Source: Paenibacillus sp. PK3_47 (GTDB taxonomy: Bacteria > Bacillota > Bacilli > Paenibacillales > Paenibacillaceae). From it: a stretch of 64,000 nt of DNA. Each line of letters opens with the position of its first letter. The first letter of the stretch is position 1. The DNA is taken from NCBI RefSeq assembly GCF_023520895.1, contig NZ_CP026029.1, positions 806,001-870,000 on the forward strand, read 5' to 3'. The notes under the pieces are model-generated. The model saw only the letters and a program-made list of their open reading frames with translations. It searched no databases and was not told where the DNA came from. Below, one piece after another: positions 1-9,237 of this stretch. A program made the translations under genes and the position numbers.

Positions 1-323
1 TATCGGAGACGCAGTGGCTAAAACAATCGGTCAAGCCGGCTTTTAAATTGGACTCTTCAACGAGATTGGCCGTTCCCGGCATCGCCACAGATACAGGTGT
101 AACGTTCGCTAAAAACGGCACCATCAATTATTATTTTACCGGACCCCCGCCTCCAGACAAATTCATGTTGAAAGTCAACGTGAAAAGTTTAGAACTGTCT
201 AATGACCAGGATCAGCAGAGTATGCTCTCCGGAGACTGGAGCTTCGAAATTCCTATAGAGAAAAATTATAGAATGAAAGCCAACGGCCAGCGCGAGCCCC
301 TAGCTCAACCCGGATTAATGTAA
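1..323 (+). CDS. C-terminal end of a protein whose start lies left of the window
   Basis: The frame is open from the first bases of the window, so this is the 3' end of a longer gene and not a 91-residue protein starting at TTG 48. The visible part is about 107 residues and contains VPGIATDTGVTF, a proline run (GPPPP) and a GDWSFEIPIEKNY segment. That looks like a beta-strand-rich extracellular domain of the kind found at the C-terminus of Firmicute membrane-bound anti-sigma-like proteins (DUF4179/DUF5643 type). The assignment is a guess from style, not from a recognised motif. No membrane segment is visible here. Confidence 0.5.
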   Translation, partial: SETQWLKQSVKPAFKLDSSTRLAVPGIATDTGVTFAKNGTINYYFTGPPPPDKFMLKVNVKSLELSNDQDQQSMLSGDWSFEIPIEKNYRMKANGQREPLAQPGLM

Positions 324-364
324 AATAGTCGATGATAAAAGGACCACACATTTTGGTTATGTCT

Positions 365-691
365 TTAATTCTTTTTTCTAATCTCTTCTTTTGAGACTAT
401 ACACCAACCGTTTACTTTAAGTCTCTCTATATAAGTCTCTATGTCGGTCTCTTCCCTTTCTAACTCAAGGGGGGACAGTGACACCCAGCATTCATTTGAA
501 GCATAATTTATTGTTACCTTAACAACTTCATATCCATTATGAAAACCTGGATAGAATCCTGGATCATCTAAAATGTCCCCTTTTACAGGACGAATGTCAG
601 ATTCAAATGTTTTTATAACTATTTCTCCGATATTGGTTTCTTTTTGTTCTTTTATAGATGATATAAAAATCAATAAATTTATTTTCATCAT
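365..691 (-). CDS. Small hypothetical protein (108 aa)
   Basis: An AAAAAGGGGA ribosome site precedes two tandem ATG codons, and the reading frame has no competing ORF of similar quality. The product is soluble and fairly acidic, with a predicted beta-rich N-terminal half (MKINLLIFISS, IGEIVIKTFESD) and a C-terminal helix ending in KEEIRKKN. It contains PVKGDILDDPGFYPG followed by YEVVKVTINY, resembling small Bacillaceae proteins of unknown function. I do not recognise a family and infer no role. Confidence 0.55.
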   Translation of the reverse strand: MMKINLLIFISSIKEQKETNIGEIVIKTFESDIRPVKGDILDDPGFYPGFHNGYEVVKVTINYASNECWVSLSPLELEREETDIETYIERLKVNGWCIVSKEEIRKKN

Positions 692-747
692 AATCCCCTT
701 TTTTACCTTATATGCCCGCCATGTCCTATTGAAGATGAGCCCCCAAC

Positions 748-1212
748 CTAGGGTTGATATGGAGGGAGTTCCATTACCTTCAGTTTACCGTCGACTCTTT
801 TAACTGTGTAGGTGAACTTATCAGTGATTATGTCGGACTCCTGTGCCTGGAACAAGGTTCCGTCTTCATGTTGTAACGTAATCACAAATTTATATTCATC
901 CTTGCTTACCTCGGTCTGATCAAGAATTTCTTTAAGGGAGATATTAGGAATCAGCTCCAGATACTGATTGAATATTTTCTGCTCATCTTCAGGATCTGTT
1001 TCGGGAGATAAATTCATGAGCCCCTGGTAGCTGCCGCCGTATAGCTCTACCAATTTCTCAGCATCTTTATTGGCGATCGCTTGCATGTATTGCTCCAACG
1101 TTTGTTGCACATTCTCATCGGGGCTCATCTTGTCTGAGTTCGCCTCATTATTGCTGCTGCATCCCACAAGGAAGAGAGCACAGATGACGCATGCGAATAT
1201 CATTTTCTTCAT
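748..1212 (-). CDS. Putative lipoprotein with an NTF2-like fold
   Basis: The N-terminus is a lipoprotein signal (MKKMIFACVICALFLVGCSS) with lipobox LVGC, so the mature protein should be anchored on the outer face of the membrane. A short acidic linker follows, then VQQTLEQYMQAIANKDAEKLVELYGG, the usual opening helix pattern of NTF2/DUF4878-like domains. Beta strands ending in FTYTVKRVDGKLKVMELP complete the fold. An AGGAG site lies 10 bases before the ATG. It is in the same direction as the peptidase gene to its right, with a gap of about 50 bases, so it may be co-transcribed with it. The ligand is unknown. Confidence 0.65.
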   Translation of the reverse strand: MKKMIFACVICALFLVGCSSNNEANSDKMSPDENVQQTLEQYMQAIANKDAEKLVELYGGSYQGLMNLSPETDPEDEQKIFNQYLELIPNISLKEILDQTEVSKDEYKFVITLQHEDGTLFQAQESDIITDKFTYTVKRVDGKLKVMELPPYQP

Positions 1213-1266
1213 TATTCATTTTCTCCTATCCAGTCAATTTAGTATTTTTCCTTCCACATCTTTAAA

Positions 1267-2508
1267 TCATTCTCCCGGCGGTATTATAAAATATCGGGGC
1301 AGATGCCTTTCCATATCACTCAACAGGGTCTCGGCATCCTTTAAATATTCAAAGTAGCCAAAAGGCCCCATTATATTGTAATTCGGATCAGAAACGATGA
1401 ATTGAACTTGGTTTCCTGACTTCCGGTAGCCCTTAATCAGGGATGAATGCCCCTCTGTATTGTCCGCTTCCCTAAACATGACATACAAGATATTCCCTTT
1501 ATCTAAATGATCTAACATCTTATCCAAATCCACTGTAGTGTCAAAAGAATCAGTGAACTTCAAGCCATATTGCAGCATTACGTTCTCGGCAACGACATCA
1601 GTCCAGCCCACCCCGTTCCATGGATTGTCCCTGCGTAAAGTCTCTGCTGAGGGAATATCCGAAAGCCCTTGATACCTTAATGCCATTTCCACAGTAGCAG
1701 GCATGCAGTTCACTTGGCTGTATTCGCCTGTATCCTGCTGGTAAACATGCCATTCATAGGGGCGTTCATTGAGTACAATTGTATCTTCGATGACATTTTG
1801 CTCCGATCCCTCGTAGGATTTCATGAGGGTTGCCAATGCAGCCACAACCGAACCATAAGGTGCCTTAGCCTCTTGCAGCTTCAAATCTGCCCGAAGAGCA
1901 GCATCATAAACAATAGCCGGCATAAAAGACCAATCGTCCCATCTACCGGTTTTTTCAGGCTCAAAATCCCCGGACTCTGACCAGAAGAATAAATCGCTTG
2001 CTTTCCATGCATGGATATCTTCCGTATCCCTGGGCTTGGAGGCCGGAACCGTTTGTATTTCTCCCAATATAGCTTCATAGGCAGATACTAGCATTTCAGC
2101 TGCCATAAGCCTGGTAAGTAGCTGATCCGTTCCCGCTTCACCTTCTAATAAATCACCTGACGCATAAGTTCCGGTCTGATTAGAGGTTCTGGTCCAGGTG
2201 TGCAGTGCAGTGGCCGTATTGATTCTCCGGAGTAAGTCTCCAGTGGTAGCCGTTGGATCACTTCTGGAATAGAACCGTTTTTGAATAGAATCATGCAGCT
2301 TCATAAGCCAATAGGCAACCGATCCATAATCCAAATCGGAGTCCCGTGCACCCACGACCTCAAACTGATTATCGTGTACGCCAATCAAAGTCATTTTCTT
2401 AACCGCATCACTCGCTTCATACTTGGGGTTGACATCAGAGATATCAATTTCCGATCCCCATGACTCGTAAGCCTCTACGAGCAAAGTGAAAAATGACTCC
2501 AGGCTCAT
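1267..2508 (-). CDS. C39-like cysteine peptidase domain protein, possibly the second half of a split lipoprotein
   Basis: The C-terminal third matches the Peptidase_C39_2 pattern: Cys268 in YSQVNCMPATVEMALRYQG, His354 in EGHSSLIKGYR and Asp374 in FIVSDPNYN form a plausible catalytic triad. The first 250 residues are helical and unrecognised. There is no signal peptide of its own. The start ATG overlaps the stop of the upstream lipoprotein fragment as ATGA. Read together, the two look like one exported lipoprotein-peptidase, since the upstream ORF supplies the lipobox and a segment that runs naturally into MSLESFFTLLVEAYE. Either a frameshift split one gene, or the two are translationally coupled. 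Substrate unknown. The shared regulatory element upstream points to a role in the response to antimicrobial peptides. Confidence 0.65.
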   Translation of the reverse strand: MSLESFFTLLVEAYESWGSEIDISDVNPKYEASDAVKKMTLIGVHDNQFEVVGARDSDLDYGSVAYWLMKLHDSIQKRFYSRSDPTATTGDLLRRINTATALHTWTRTSNQTGTYASGDLLEGEAGTDQLLTRLMAAEMLVSAYEAILGEIQTVPASKPRDTEDIHAWKASDLFFWSESGDFEPEKTGRWDDWSFMPAIVYDAALRADLKLQEAKAPYGSVVAALATLMKSYEGSEQNVIEDTIVLNERPYEWHVYQQDTGEYSQVNCMPATVEMALRYQGLSDIPSAETLRRDNPWNGVGWTDVVAENVMLQYGLKFTDSFDTTVDLDKMLDHLDKGNILYVMFREADNTEGHSSLIKGYRKSGNQVQFIVSDPNYNIMGPFGYFEYLKDAETLLSDMERHLPRYFIIPPGE

Positions 2509-2735
2509 GCTGCTCTCAGGGGCAAATCAGGAAGCACGAGACCTTTTTGTTTTAAATAATCTGCATCCTTTTCAAAAGCTGTTGTCCTTGGAACACCCTT
2601 TACCGACTCCGCCTGATTGTCCGGGCTTGGTGTCTGTTCCCTGGGAAAGTTACAAGCAGTGGAACCAAGAACAAGTGCTGTTATACTGATAAAAGTTAGT
2701 GCATGTTTGAAATACATAGAAACCTTATACTTCAA
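2505..2735 (-). CDS. Lipoprotein signal-bearing N-terminal ORF coupled to the C39-like peptidase
   Basis: TTG start with a GGAGGG site about 7 bases upstream; no ATG fits as well. Residues 1-28 form a lipoprotein signal ending LGSTAC, followed by a short Pro/Ser/Gln linker and a charged helix (EKDADYLKQKGLVLPDLP). At 76 residues it is too short to be a functional domain, and its last codons overlap the next ATG by ATGA. It is probably the 5' part of a split lipoprotein-peptidase gene. The promoter region faces the yxdJ-like regulator gene. Confidence 0.6.
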   Translation of the reverse strand: MKYKVSMYFKHALTFISITALVLGSTACNFPREQTPSPDNQAESVKGVPRTTAFEKDADYLKQKGLVLPDLPLRAA

Positions 2736-2809
2736 AATTCTGCCCTCCGCTTCAATCTTCTAAGTCCATTAGAGTTTATAACATTATTGTATAGTTGATC
2801 TTCCTGTCT

Positions 2810-2859
2810 TGTCGCACGGTTTGGGTGACATTTTTCAAACGGAGGTGACAATTTTATCA
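2810..2859 (-). promoter_or_regulatory. Predicted Bce-type response-regulator element, facing the lipoprotein/peptidase pair
   Basis: Read on the minus strand it contains TGAT-N6-GTCACC, then a second GTCACC 20 bp further on, then GTGCGACA. The same parts in the same order and spacing occur on the plus strand at 4751-4800 in front of the ABC transporter gene; by eye 36 of 50 positions agree. A TACAAT -10-like box lies about 18 bp beyond it, toward the lipoprotein gene. The arrangement resembles BceR-type sites, where a weak -35 is replaced by activator binding. Confidence 0.6.
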
Positions 2860-2969
2860 TAAATGAATTGGGCAGGATAAAGGTCACAAGCTTTTCTGGA
2901 CTCCGGGCCTCAATCTATAATATAGTACTAAGAATTAAATACATTACAAAAGGGAGAAACGTTCAGCCT

Positions 2970-3653
2970 ATGGAATTTAACATATTTATTGTAGAAGATG
3001 ATCAGGCCTTATTCGAGGCGCTGCAAGCCGGCCTGGAAGCCTGGGCGTTCCGGGTTACGAAACCGGATGATTTTGATCAGGTAATGCGTTCGTTTCTTGA
3101 GCAGCAGCCTCATCTTGTAATCATGGATATTACGCTGCCTAAATTTGACGGTTTCCATTGGTGCAGGGAAATCCGCTCTGTATCGGAAGTACCCATCATT
3201 TTCTTATCTTCCCGCGATCATCCGCTAGATATGGTTATGGCGCTTAATATGGGAGCGGATGATTTTGTCCAGAAACCTTTTCACACGAATGTGCTGTATG
3301 CCAAAATTCAAGCCATTCTTCGGCGGACATACGCTTATGGGGAAACCCAGGCAGATACAATCGAATGGAACGGTGCTTTGATTGATTTGAAGCGGGGGGT
3401 TATCCGGAAATCAGCCGAGGAAGCAGACTTGACCAAAAATGAATTTTTCCTGCTGGTTGCCCTGGTGAAGTCCAACAATTCTGTCATTTCACGTCATGAC
3501 CTGATTCGTAAGCTATGGGAAGATGAGCAGTTCGTAAATGATAATACGCTTACAGCCAATATCACCCGTCTGCGGCAGAAATTAGAACCGCTTGGGCTTT
3601 CAGACGCCATTGTGACAAAGAAAGGGATGGGGTACATGGCAGTGACTTTATAG
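2970..3653 (+). CDS. yxdJ: OmpR-family response regulator of a Bce/Yxd-type system
   Basis: The receiver domain starts MEFNIFIVEDDQ with acidic pair E9/D10, phosphoacceptor Asp53 in VIMDITLPKFDG and Lys102 in FVQKPF. A winged-helix OmpR domain follows, including LTKNEFFLLVALV and the closing KKGMGYMAV. The ATG at 2970 is preferred over an upstream in-frame start because it begins exactly at the conserved domain and follows AGGGAG. Only 14 bases separate it from the histidine kinase gene. Order and family (RR, HK, ATPase, FtsX permease, YxeA) match B. subtilis yxdJKLM-yxeA, so the expected role is activating the linked ABC transporter genes after cationic peptide stress. The exact inducer is inference. 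Confidence 0.85.
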   Translation: MEFNIFIVEDDQALFEALQAGLEAWAFRVTKPDDFDQVMRSFLEQQPHLVIMDITLPKFDGFHWCREIRSVSEVPIIFLSSRDHPLDMVMALNMGADDFVQKPFHTNVLYAKIQAILRRTYAYGETQADTIEWNGALIDLKRGVIRKSAEEADLTKNEFFLLVALVKSNNSVISRHDLIRKLWEDEQFVNDNTLTANITRLRQKLEPLGLSDAIVTKKGMGYMAVTL

Positions 3654-3667
3654 GAGGCAAAGATACT

Positions 3668-4714
3668 ATGTTCTTCCGCTATATGATTGCAAGAAAGAGC
3701 TGGATCCTCTTTTTTATCAGTTTGCTGGGTGTGACTGACCTGCTGATCCTTCTCGATCAGGGAGTTAGTGTTGAACCCGTCTCTTTCATATATTTAAATT
3801 CGTTGTACATGATTCTGTTTGTTGTATTTTTCATTTGGCGGTATAGAAAAGAAACCAGGTATCTGGCAGCAGTTGCCAAACTACAGGAAGACATGGCCGC
3901 GGACTGGATTGAGAATCTTCCCGAACCTGACAATGAATTAGATAAGATTACGGGCCATGTGTTAAGAGAGGCCTCTTCCCATTTCAAACGTAAGCTTTCT
4001 GTGGTGAAGGACGCCCAGCTGATTGAGAATGATTTCATTGCCTCCTGGATTCATGAAATCAAAACGCCTCTTACCGCTATGAAACTGATTATGGCCACAC
4101 GCCAAAGTGATCCGGATATCCGTAAAATTGAAACCGAATGGCTGCGGATTCACCTGCTGGTAGACCGTCAGCTGTATATGACACGCCTCCCTGCCCTGGA
4201 ATCGGACTATGTTCTTGAACGGGTATCGGTACAACGTCTTGCGGCAGAAGAAGTCCGGGAACTGGCTCCCTGGTGTATGGAGAAAAACCTGGCAGTCAGT
4301 ATTGAAGGCGACGATGCCACCGTCGTTACAGACCGTAAATGGTGCCGTTTTATCATCAGGCAGTTATTGACCAATGCCATTAAATACAGTCCTGCAGGCA
4401 CGTCACTCACGTTCAGGACAAAGGTTACGGAGCAAGAGAATGTCAGGCTTGATTTAATGGACGAGGGCCCGGGTATACAGCCTCATGACCTTCCGCGTAT
4501 ATTTGACAAAGGTTTTACCGGCGGGAATGGAAGGATTCATAATGCTTCTACCGGCCTAGGCCTCTATCTTGCCCAAACCGCTGCCGCCAAAATTGGAATT
4601 ACGCTTCAAGTCCATTCCAGCCAGGCACAAGGTACGACAATGCGGATGACTTTTACAGATTCTAATGCATTCGAGACCGTCAGGAGAGGACAAGCAGACC
4701 ATATCCCGTTATGA
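3668..4714 (+). CDS. yxdK: Intramembrane-sensing histidine kinase of a Bce/Yxd-type system
   Basis: Two closely spaced N-terminal membrane segments (about residues 12-30 and 38-56) with almost no extracytoplasmic loop, the hallmark of BceS-like kinases that sense through their partner transporter. The phosphorylated His129 lies in SWIHEIKTPLTAMKL. The ATP-binding domain shows the N-box (LLTNAIKYS), G1 box (DEGPGI) and G2 (TGLGLYLA). Length 348 is normal. It shares a transcript with the regulator upstream and ends at an intrinsic terminator. Confidence 0.85.
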   Translation: MFFRYMIARKSWILFFISLLGVTDLLILLDQGVSVEPVSFIYLNSLYMILFVVFFIWRYRKETRYLAAVAKLQEDMAADWIENLPEPDNELDKITGHVLREASSHFKRKLSVVKDAQLIENDFIASWIHEIKTPLTAMKLIMATRQSDPDIRKIETEWLRIHLLVDRQLYMTRLPALESDYVLERVSVQRLAAEEVRELAPWCMEKNLAVSIEGDDATVVTDRKWCRFIIRQLLTNAIKYSPAGTSLTFRTKVTEQENVRLDLMDEGPGIQPHDLPRIFDKGFTGGNGRIHNASTGLGLYLAQTAAAKIGITLQVHSSQAQGTTMRMTFTDSNAFETVRRGQADHIPL

Positions 4715-4743
4715 ACAGCCAAGAGCGTCTTGGCTGTTTTTTT
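4715..4743 (+). terminator. Intrinsic terminator after the kinase gene
   Basis: A perfect 10-bp stem (ACAGCCAAGA / TCTTGGCTGT) with a GCG loop is followed by seven T. It separates the regulator-kinase transcript from the ABC transporter transcript. Confidence 0.85.
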
Positions 4744-4750
4744 GTTAACC

Positions 4751-4834
4751 TGACAAATTCGTCACCTGCCGCTGCAACTCGTCACCAGAAACGTGCGACA
4801 CCCGGGATATATACGCGTAAACTTAACCTATAAT
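4751..4834 (+). promoter_or_regulatory. Predicted response-regulator element and promoter of the ABC transporter genes
   Basis: It contains TGAC-AAATTC-GTCA as an inverted repeat, a second GTCACC 20 bp after the first, and GTGCGACA. A TATAAT -10 lies at 4829-4834 with no good -35, as expected of an activator-dependent promoter. It is the mirror copy of the element at 2810-2859. The -10 box is about 10 bp further from the element than at the lipoprotein promoter, one helical turn. Confidence 0.65.
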
Positions 4835-4853
4835 CAACTTTGGGAGGTTCACT

Positions 4854-5639
4854 ATGAATGAAATGAAAGAACAAGATACAGTATTGCACGCCCGGAATGT
4901 TCACAAAGCATATGGCTCAAGGGGCAGTTCCCAGCATGTTCTGAAAGGCATTGATTTACGCGTTCTGCGTAAAGAATTCGTCGGTATCATGGGTCCCTCC
5001 GGTTCCGGCAAGACCACTTTGCTAAACGTGCTTGCGACGATTGACCGGACCACTGACGGTACGATCCTCATCGATAATGAAGATATATCCGCCATGAACA
5101 GCGCTGCCCTTTCCGCGTTCCGCCGCAACAAGCTTGGCTTCATCTTTCAGGATTACAATCTTCTGGATACGTTGACGGTAAAAGAAAATATCCTTCTGCC
5201 GGTATCCCTCAGCAAGCTGAGTAAAAAACAGGCAGAGAGAGAGTTTGCAGCGATTGCAAATGTACTGGGCATTAAGGAATTGTCGGAGAAATATCCCTTT
5301 GAAATATCAGGGGGGCAAAAACAGCGCACTGCAGCCGGACGGGCTCTGATCCATAAGCCTTCGATCATCTTTGCAGACGAACCGACGGGGGCGCTGGATT
5401 CCAAATCCGCTTCATCGCTGTTGTCCGTAATGGACGAGGTGAACCGGACAAGAGAGGTCACGATTATTATGGTCACACACGATCCGGTCGCTTCCAGCTA
5501 TTGTAACCGCGTGGTCTTTCTGAAAGACGGAAAAATATATTCCGAATTGTACCGGGGGGAGAAATCCAGACAGTCGTTCTTCAAGGAAATTATTGATGTG
5601 CAGGCTGTATTAGGGGGCGATAATATTGACGGTATTTGA
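4854..5639 (+). CDS. yxdL: BceA-type ABC transporter ATPase
   Basis: Walker [10 protein letters not shown] at about residues 47-55, signature ISGGQKQR, and Walker [13 protein letters not shown] followed by the H-loop MVTHD. This is the MacB/LolD/BceA class. It pairs with the FtsX permease whose gene overlaps its 3' end by 14 bases. In this family the complex removes peptide antibiotics from their lipid targets and signals flux to the kinase. Ribosome site GGGAGG precedes the ATG. Confidence 0.88.
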   Translation: MNEMKEQDTVLHARNVHKAYGSRGSSQHVLKGIDLRVLRKEFVGIMGPSGSGKTTLLNVLATIDRTTDGTILIDNEDISAMNSAALSAFRRNKLGFIFQDYNLLDTLTVKENILLPVSLSKLSKKQAEREFAAIANVLGIKELSEKYPFEISGGQKQRTAAGRALIHKPSIIFADEPTGALDSKSASSLLSVMDEVNRTREVTIIMVTHDPVASSYCNRVVFLKDGKIYSELYRGEKSRQSFFKEIIDVQAVLGGDNIDGI

Positions 5640-7557
5640 TCTGGCACTGCGCAGTATGCGGCAAAATGTGAAGCATTACTATCTGTATTTCTTCGCCCTG
5701 ATTTTCAGCATGAGCCTGTTCTTCGTCTTTGCATCACTTAAATATGATCAGCAGGTACAGAATATGCTGGATTCAAGTGTGAATTTCACGACAGCCTTTC
5801 AATCTGCAGCAGTCCTGCTTGTTGTCATTATAGGCATTTTCGCGGTTTCTTCTAACAGCATTTTCTTACGCAGACGCAGCCGGGAAATCGGATTGTACCA
5901 GCTGATAGGCCTTTCCAAAGGCTGGATTATCCGTTATTTACTCCTTGAAAATATTTTGCTGGGATTAGGCGCTTTAATCGCAGGAGTTCTGTCCGGAGCG
6001 CTGGTGTCCCGTCTGTTTGTCCTGATATTAATGAAGCTGCTCAACCTGGACGGCTTGCCTTCAATCCATTTTTCTGTCCCGGCAGCCTTAGAAACGGCAG
6101 CAGTGTTTATTCTTATCATCTTTATTACTTCCCTTCAGATGATAGTTATGATCAACCGCAGAACTCTGCTCGGCTTATTCCAGGCAGATAAGCAGCCTGA
6201 TCTTGTCAGCAAGCGGCCCTCTATTCTTACGGCTATAATAGCCTTGCTCGGTATTATAATGACCGGCTATGGCTATGAGTTATCTGGACGCATGATAAAT
6301 GAGCAGCTGGGTGTGAATGCGCTTCTGGTCATGGCCTCTACCATAACAGGAACTTATATCTTATTCCGGGTGACGATCCGATGGTGTCTGTACTGGTTCC
6401 GCAAACGTAAAAACGGACATTTAGGCCTGTACAACAGCCTTTCGCTTGCCCCGCTGATGCACCGGATGAAGGCCAATGCCAACTCGCTCACATTGATTAC
6501 TGTACTCTCAGCGTTAACCCTTACACTGGTTACCATGGCGTATTCTGTCTATTACTCTGTTGAGCAAGCCACCCGTGATGAATACCCTTATGATTTCGCA
6601 ATGGAGAATAACCGGCAGGATGCAGCTGCATTTAGAGCCGAGCTGGAGAGCAAAGGCATTCATTATAATCACTATACCATCGATACGTTCCGGGCTAATG
6701 GTGTTGTCCTGGATCCGTTGACAACATCCGGATATAGAGAAGGCATCATCTTATGGCTTCCGGCTGAACAGCTGCAGCAATCCGGCAGAGATGTCCCTGT
6801 ACCTGACTATGGCGAGGCAATAGAATATAATGCTTCTGCGCTAAGTTTATATGATGACATTGATCTCTCGAAACGTTATCCGACCATGATTGAACTGCGC
6901 GCCAATAAACAGACCAAGAGTTATCCGCTGAATGAAATCATCCTGGAAAATATCGTGAATCCCGGAACCTCAGGCAGACAAATCGTAGTGTCCGAGGCAA
7001 CCCTGGAAGAAGTGGAGCGGAGAATGTCCGGTACGGATGATTTTGAACGGGTGCAGATCGATACCTTTCAGGTTCCGGACCAGAAGGAGCTCGAGCTTGC
7101 TTCCTCCCTCTACCAGAAATACAAGACGGATGATTTTTATTCGGCAGACTACTATTCCCGCTACAGAAGCCTGCTTGAACAATCCGGATTATTGATCTTT
7201 ATTGCTGCCTTTCTGGGACTTGCTTTTCTTGCCTCCACCGGCAGTATTCTGTACTTCAAGCAGATGAGTGAAGCCGAGCAGGAGAAACAGAGTTTCAGAA
7301 CACTGCGCCAGCTGGGTTTTGATGAAAAGATGATCATGAAAGGCGTTTTGCGCAAGCAGATGCTGGTGTTCCTGCTCCCGCTGTTCATCGGAATCGTACA
7401 TTCCATTTATGCAGTCAAGGCGAGTTACTATATAACTCTTGCCGACGATACGATCCCTGCGGTGATTGCGATGGGAGCTTACGCCGCCATTTACTTTATG
7501 TTCGCTTTCTTCACCCTTGGGTATTACAAAAAAATCGTTAAAAACGCCATGTTATAA
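5626..7557 (+). CDS. yxdM: BceB-type FtsX-domain ABC permease
   Basis: 643 residues, with about ten membrane segments and a large extracellular domain of roughly 190 residues between segments 7 and 8 (about 310-505), the part that determines ligand specificity in BceB proteins. FtsX-type patterns include [20 protein letters not shown] and the C-terminal [18 protein letters not shown] start inside the ATPase gene, with GGGGG about 8 bases upstream. Length and topology are typical of this family. Confidence 0.87.
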   Translation: MTVFDLALRSMRQNVKHYYLYFFALIFSMSLFFVFASLKYDQQVQNMLDSSVNFTTAFQSAAVLLVVIIGIFAVSSNSIFLRRRSREIGLYQLIGLSKGWIIRYLLLENILLGLGALIAGVLSGALVSRLFVLILMKLLNLDGLPSIHFSVPAALETAAVFILIIFITSLQMIVMINRRTLLGLFQADKQPDLVSKRPSILTAIIALLGIIMTGYGYELSGRMINEQLGVNALLVMASTITGTYILFRVTIRWCLYWFRKRKNGHLGLYNSLSLAPLMHRMKANANSLTLITVLSALTLTLVTMAYSVYYSVEQATRDEYPYDFAMENNRQDAAAFRAELESKGIHYNHYTIDTFRANGVVLDPLTTSGYREGIILWLPAEQLQQSGRDVPVPDYGEAIEYNASALSLYDDIDLSKRYPTMIELRANKQTKSYPLNEIILENIVNPGTSGRQIVVSEATLEEVERRMSGTDDFERVQIDTFQVPDQKELELASSLYQKYKTDDFYSADYYSRYRSLLEQSGLLIFIAAFLGLAFLASTGSILYFKQMSEAEQEKQSFRTLRQLGFDEKMIMKGVLRKQMLVFLLPLFIGIVHSIYAVKASYYITLADDTIPAVIAMGAYAAIYFMFAFFTLGYYKKIVKNAML

Positions 7558-7583
7558 GCAACTACTACTGGAGGTAATCAATC

Positions 7584-7940
7584 ATGAAAAAAACTGTAAT
7601 TTATATTCTGGCCGCACTGGTTGTGTGCTTGGTCCTGTATTTAACATTCAAACGGGAATTTGACCAGTTCAACCCGTTGTATAAGGAACAATATGTATAC
7701 GCAGTAATCAATGAACCCGCCAAGAAGGAAGGTAAAAATGAATGGGTCCGTTACAGATATAATCTGACAGGTTACACAGGAGAGGGAAAAAAGACAAAGG
7801 TCACCTTCTCTTCGAGCAATGAACAGAAACCGGAAAGCTACGTCAAGGTGCTTGCTAAGGGAGCCTACACGAAAGAATGGGCTGTAATCGAAGAGCAAGT
7901 GATTCCGGCGAAAGTCTTAAACCAGCTGACTTCCCAGTGA
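7584..7940 (+). CDS. yxeA: YxeA family (DUF1093) exported protein
   Basis: A short N-terminal membrane/signal segment (MKKTVIYILAALVVCLVLYL) is followed by a small beta domain with YKEQYVYAVINEP, YRYNLTGYTGEGK and SYVKVLAKGAYTKEW. YxeA proteins follow yxdLM-like transporters in Bacillus, and the 26-base gap with GGAGG indicates the same transcript. Function in the family is unknown; association with peptide resistance rests on context. Confidence 0.82.
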   Translation: MKKTVIYILAALVVCLVLYLTFKREFDQFNPLYKEQYVYAVINEPAKKEGKNEWVRYRYNLTGYTGEGKKTKVTFSSSNEQKPESYVKVLAKGAYTKEWAVIEEQVIPAKVLNQLTSQ

Positions 7941-8028
7941 CGCATCCTGCCTGTTAATTGAACAAAGGCAGCTGACCATATTGATCAACTGCCCGATGGT
8001 ATGGGGATAGCCGGCCGGCATTACAGAA

Positions 8029-9237
8029 TTACCGCTGTATCAGCTGTTTCGCACTGCCTTTATAATAATTATGATAAAACAGGTTCTGGGAGCGATCGGC
8101 CAGCTCCAGGAGCAGATTGGCCTTGAGTGTGTATGCCTCGTCTGATTTCCCGGAATCCCCGATCAGTAGATCAACAATATGCAGGGCAAGCTGCAGCTCA
8201 CCTTTGGCCTGTAAATCCCCGGCTTTGGCCAGAATCTTGTCCTCATCGCCGATTAGATCCAGCACTGCTTGTCTTACCTGTTCCTGAGGCGCGGGTGCCA
8301 AATGGGTAGGATTTCCGTTATACCACCCTGTATAGCGGCGGTAGATTCCGCGGATGACAAATTCACGGGGCCCGCATACCTGCCGCAAAAAAGGACTTTG
8401 TTCCAAATGCTCCGGCAGCCGGATATTTAGTATAGCCGTCTCTTCGGATGACCCTTTGTTAATATGGATGACGGTTTGCTCCTCGAGGAACCGGAGGGCA
8501 TCCGAAGTATCACGAAGCGCTTTATGGATGATCTCCGGCTCCGTCAGGCTTGGCCCGTGTCCGGGAGCAATGATCCGCGGCTGCCAGGAGAGCACCCGGT
8601 CCAATGTCTCATACCATTCCCGTGCATAACGAAGGACCTTATTCGGGTTCCCTACGTTAGGAAACGTCCAAATGATGAAATCTCCGATGTATACCACTCT
8701 GTCCTCAGGGATATAGACAATGGTGGCCCAGGCATCCACCTTTCCGCCCTGAAATGCAGAATGGGCTTCAGGTAATGGCAAATTAACGATTTTCAAATCC
8801 TTTTCCTTGAGTCCGTTCTTTGCCAGCACTTTGACGAGAAATACATGGGAAGTGGTTCCTTTAGCCAGTGCAACGGTTTTACCCTTCAGGTCTTTTATGG
8901 TTTTGATTCCGCTATTCGGGCTAACAAGGATGGAATTCAACCGGACTCCGTCGCTGACGAGGCCAATACTGGAAAAAGGCATTCCGGCTGATAATCCCTG
9001 CAACGCGGCTCCGTCGCCAAAACGGAAATATCGACTCTTTTGGCGGCGAGTGATTCGAGAATCGGGGGACCGCCGACGAATTCACTCCAGGTTACCGTTA
9101 ATCGCGCTATTTACTTTCAGCTCTTTTTTAGCTGAAGCTGCCTCGGGTGCTGAATGTGGAGCAATGACGGCTGCAATCAGCGTAATAGCCGCAACAATAC
9201 GAAATAGGGATGCTCTAAATCCTTTTTTGAATCCCAT
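8029..9237 (-). pseudogene. Decayed fusion: sulfonate-binding protein (SsuA-like) joined to the C-terminal half of an alkylsulfatase
   Basis: The gene opens at ATG 9237 (AAGGAAGG site) with a signal peptide and ELKV, as in aliphatic sulfonate/nitrate-binding proteins. It shifts frame near 9086 (one extra base) and again near 9020 (one missing base), continuing as VGGPPILESLAAKRVDISV and then GLSAGMPF...IKDLKGKTVALAKGTTSHV...VDAWAT. At about 8721 the sequence switches without a stop to IVYIPEDRVVYIGDF...APGHGP...GIYRRYTGWYNGNP, a metallo-beta-lactamase alkylsulfatase with its dimerisation and C-terminal regions. The sulfatase lacks its metal-binding N-terminal half (HxHxDH). Both parents belong to organic-sulfur scavenging, so a deletion inside a former operon is the simplest origin. 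No active product is expected. Confidence 0.75.

Noticed and set aside
1267..2508. C39-like peptidase as the leader protease of the RiPP cluster
   Set aside because: It is 60 kb away, shares its regulatory element with the Yxd-type module and is not an ABC-fused C39 domain.
4901..5143. Minus-strand ORFs inside the ABC ATPase and similar shadows elsewhere
   Set aside because: They mirror conserved coding sequence, lack ribosome sites and show no protein-like pattern.
7945..8000. Hairpin GGCAG...CTGCC after yxeA as a terminator
   Set aside because: The stem is interrupted and no T run follows on either strand.
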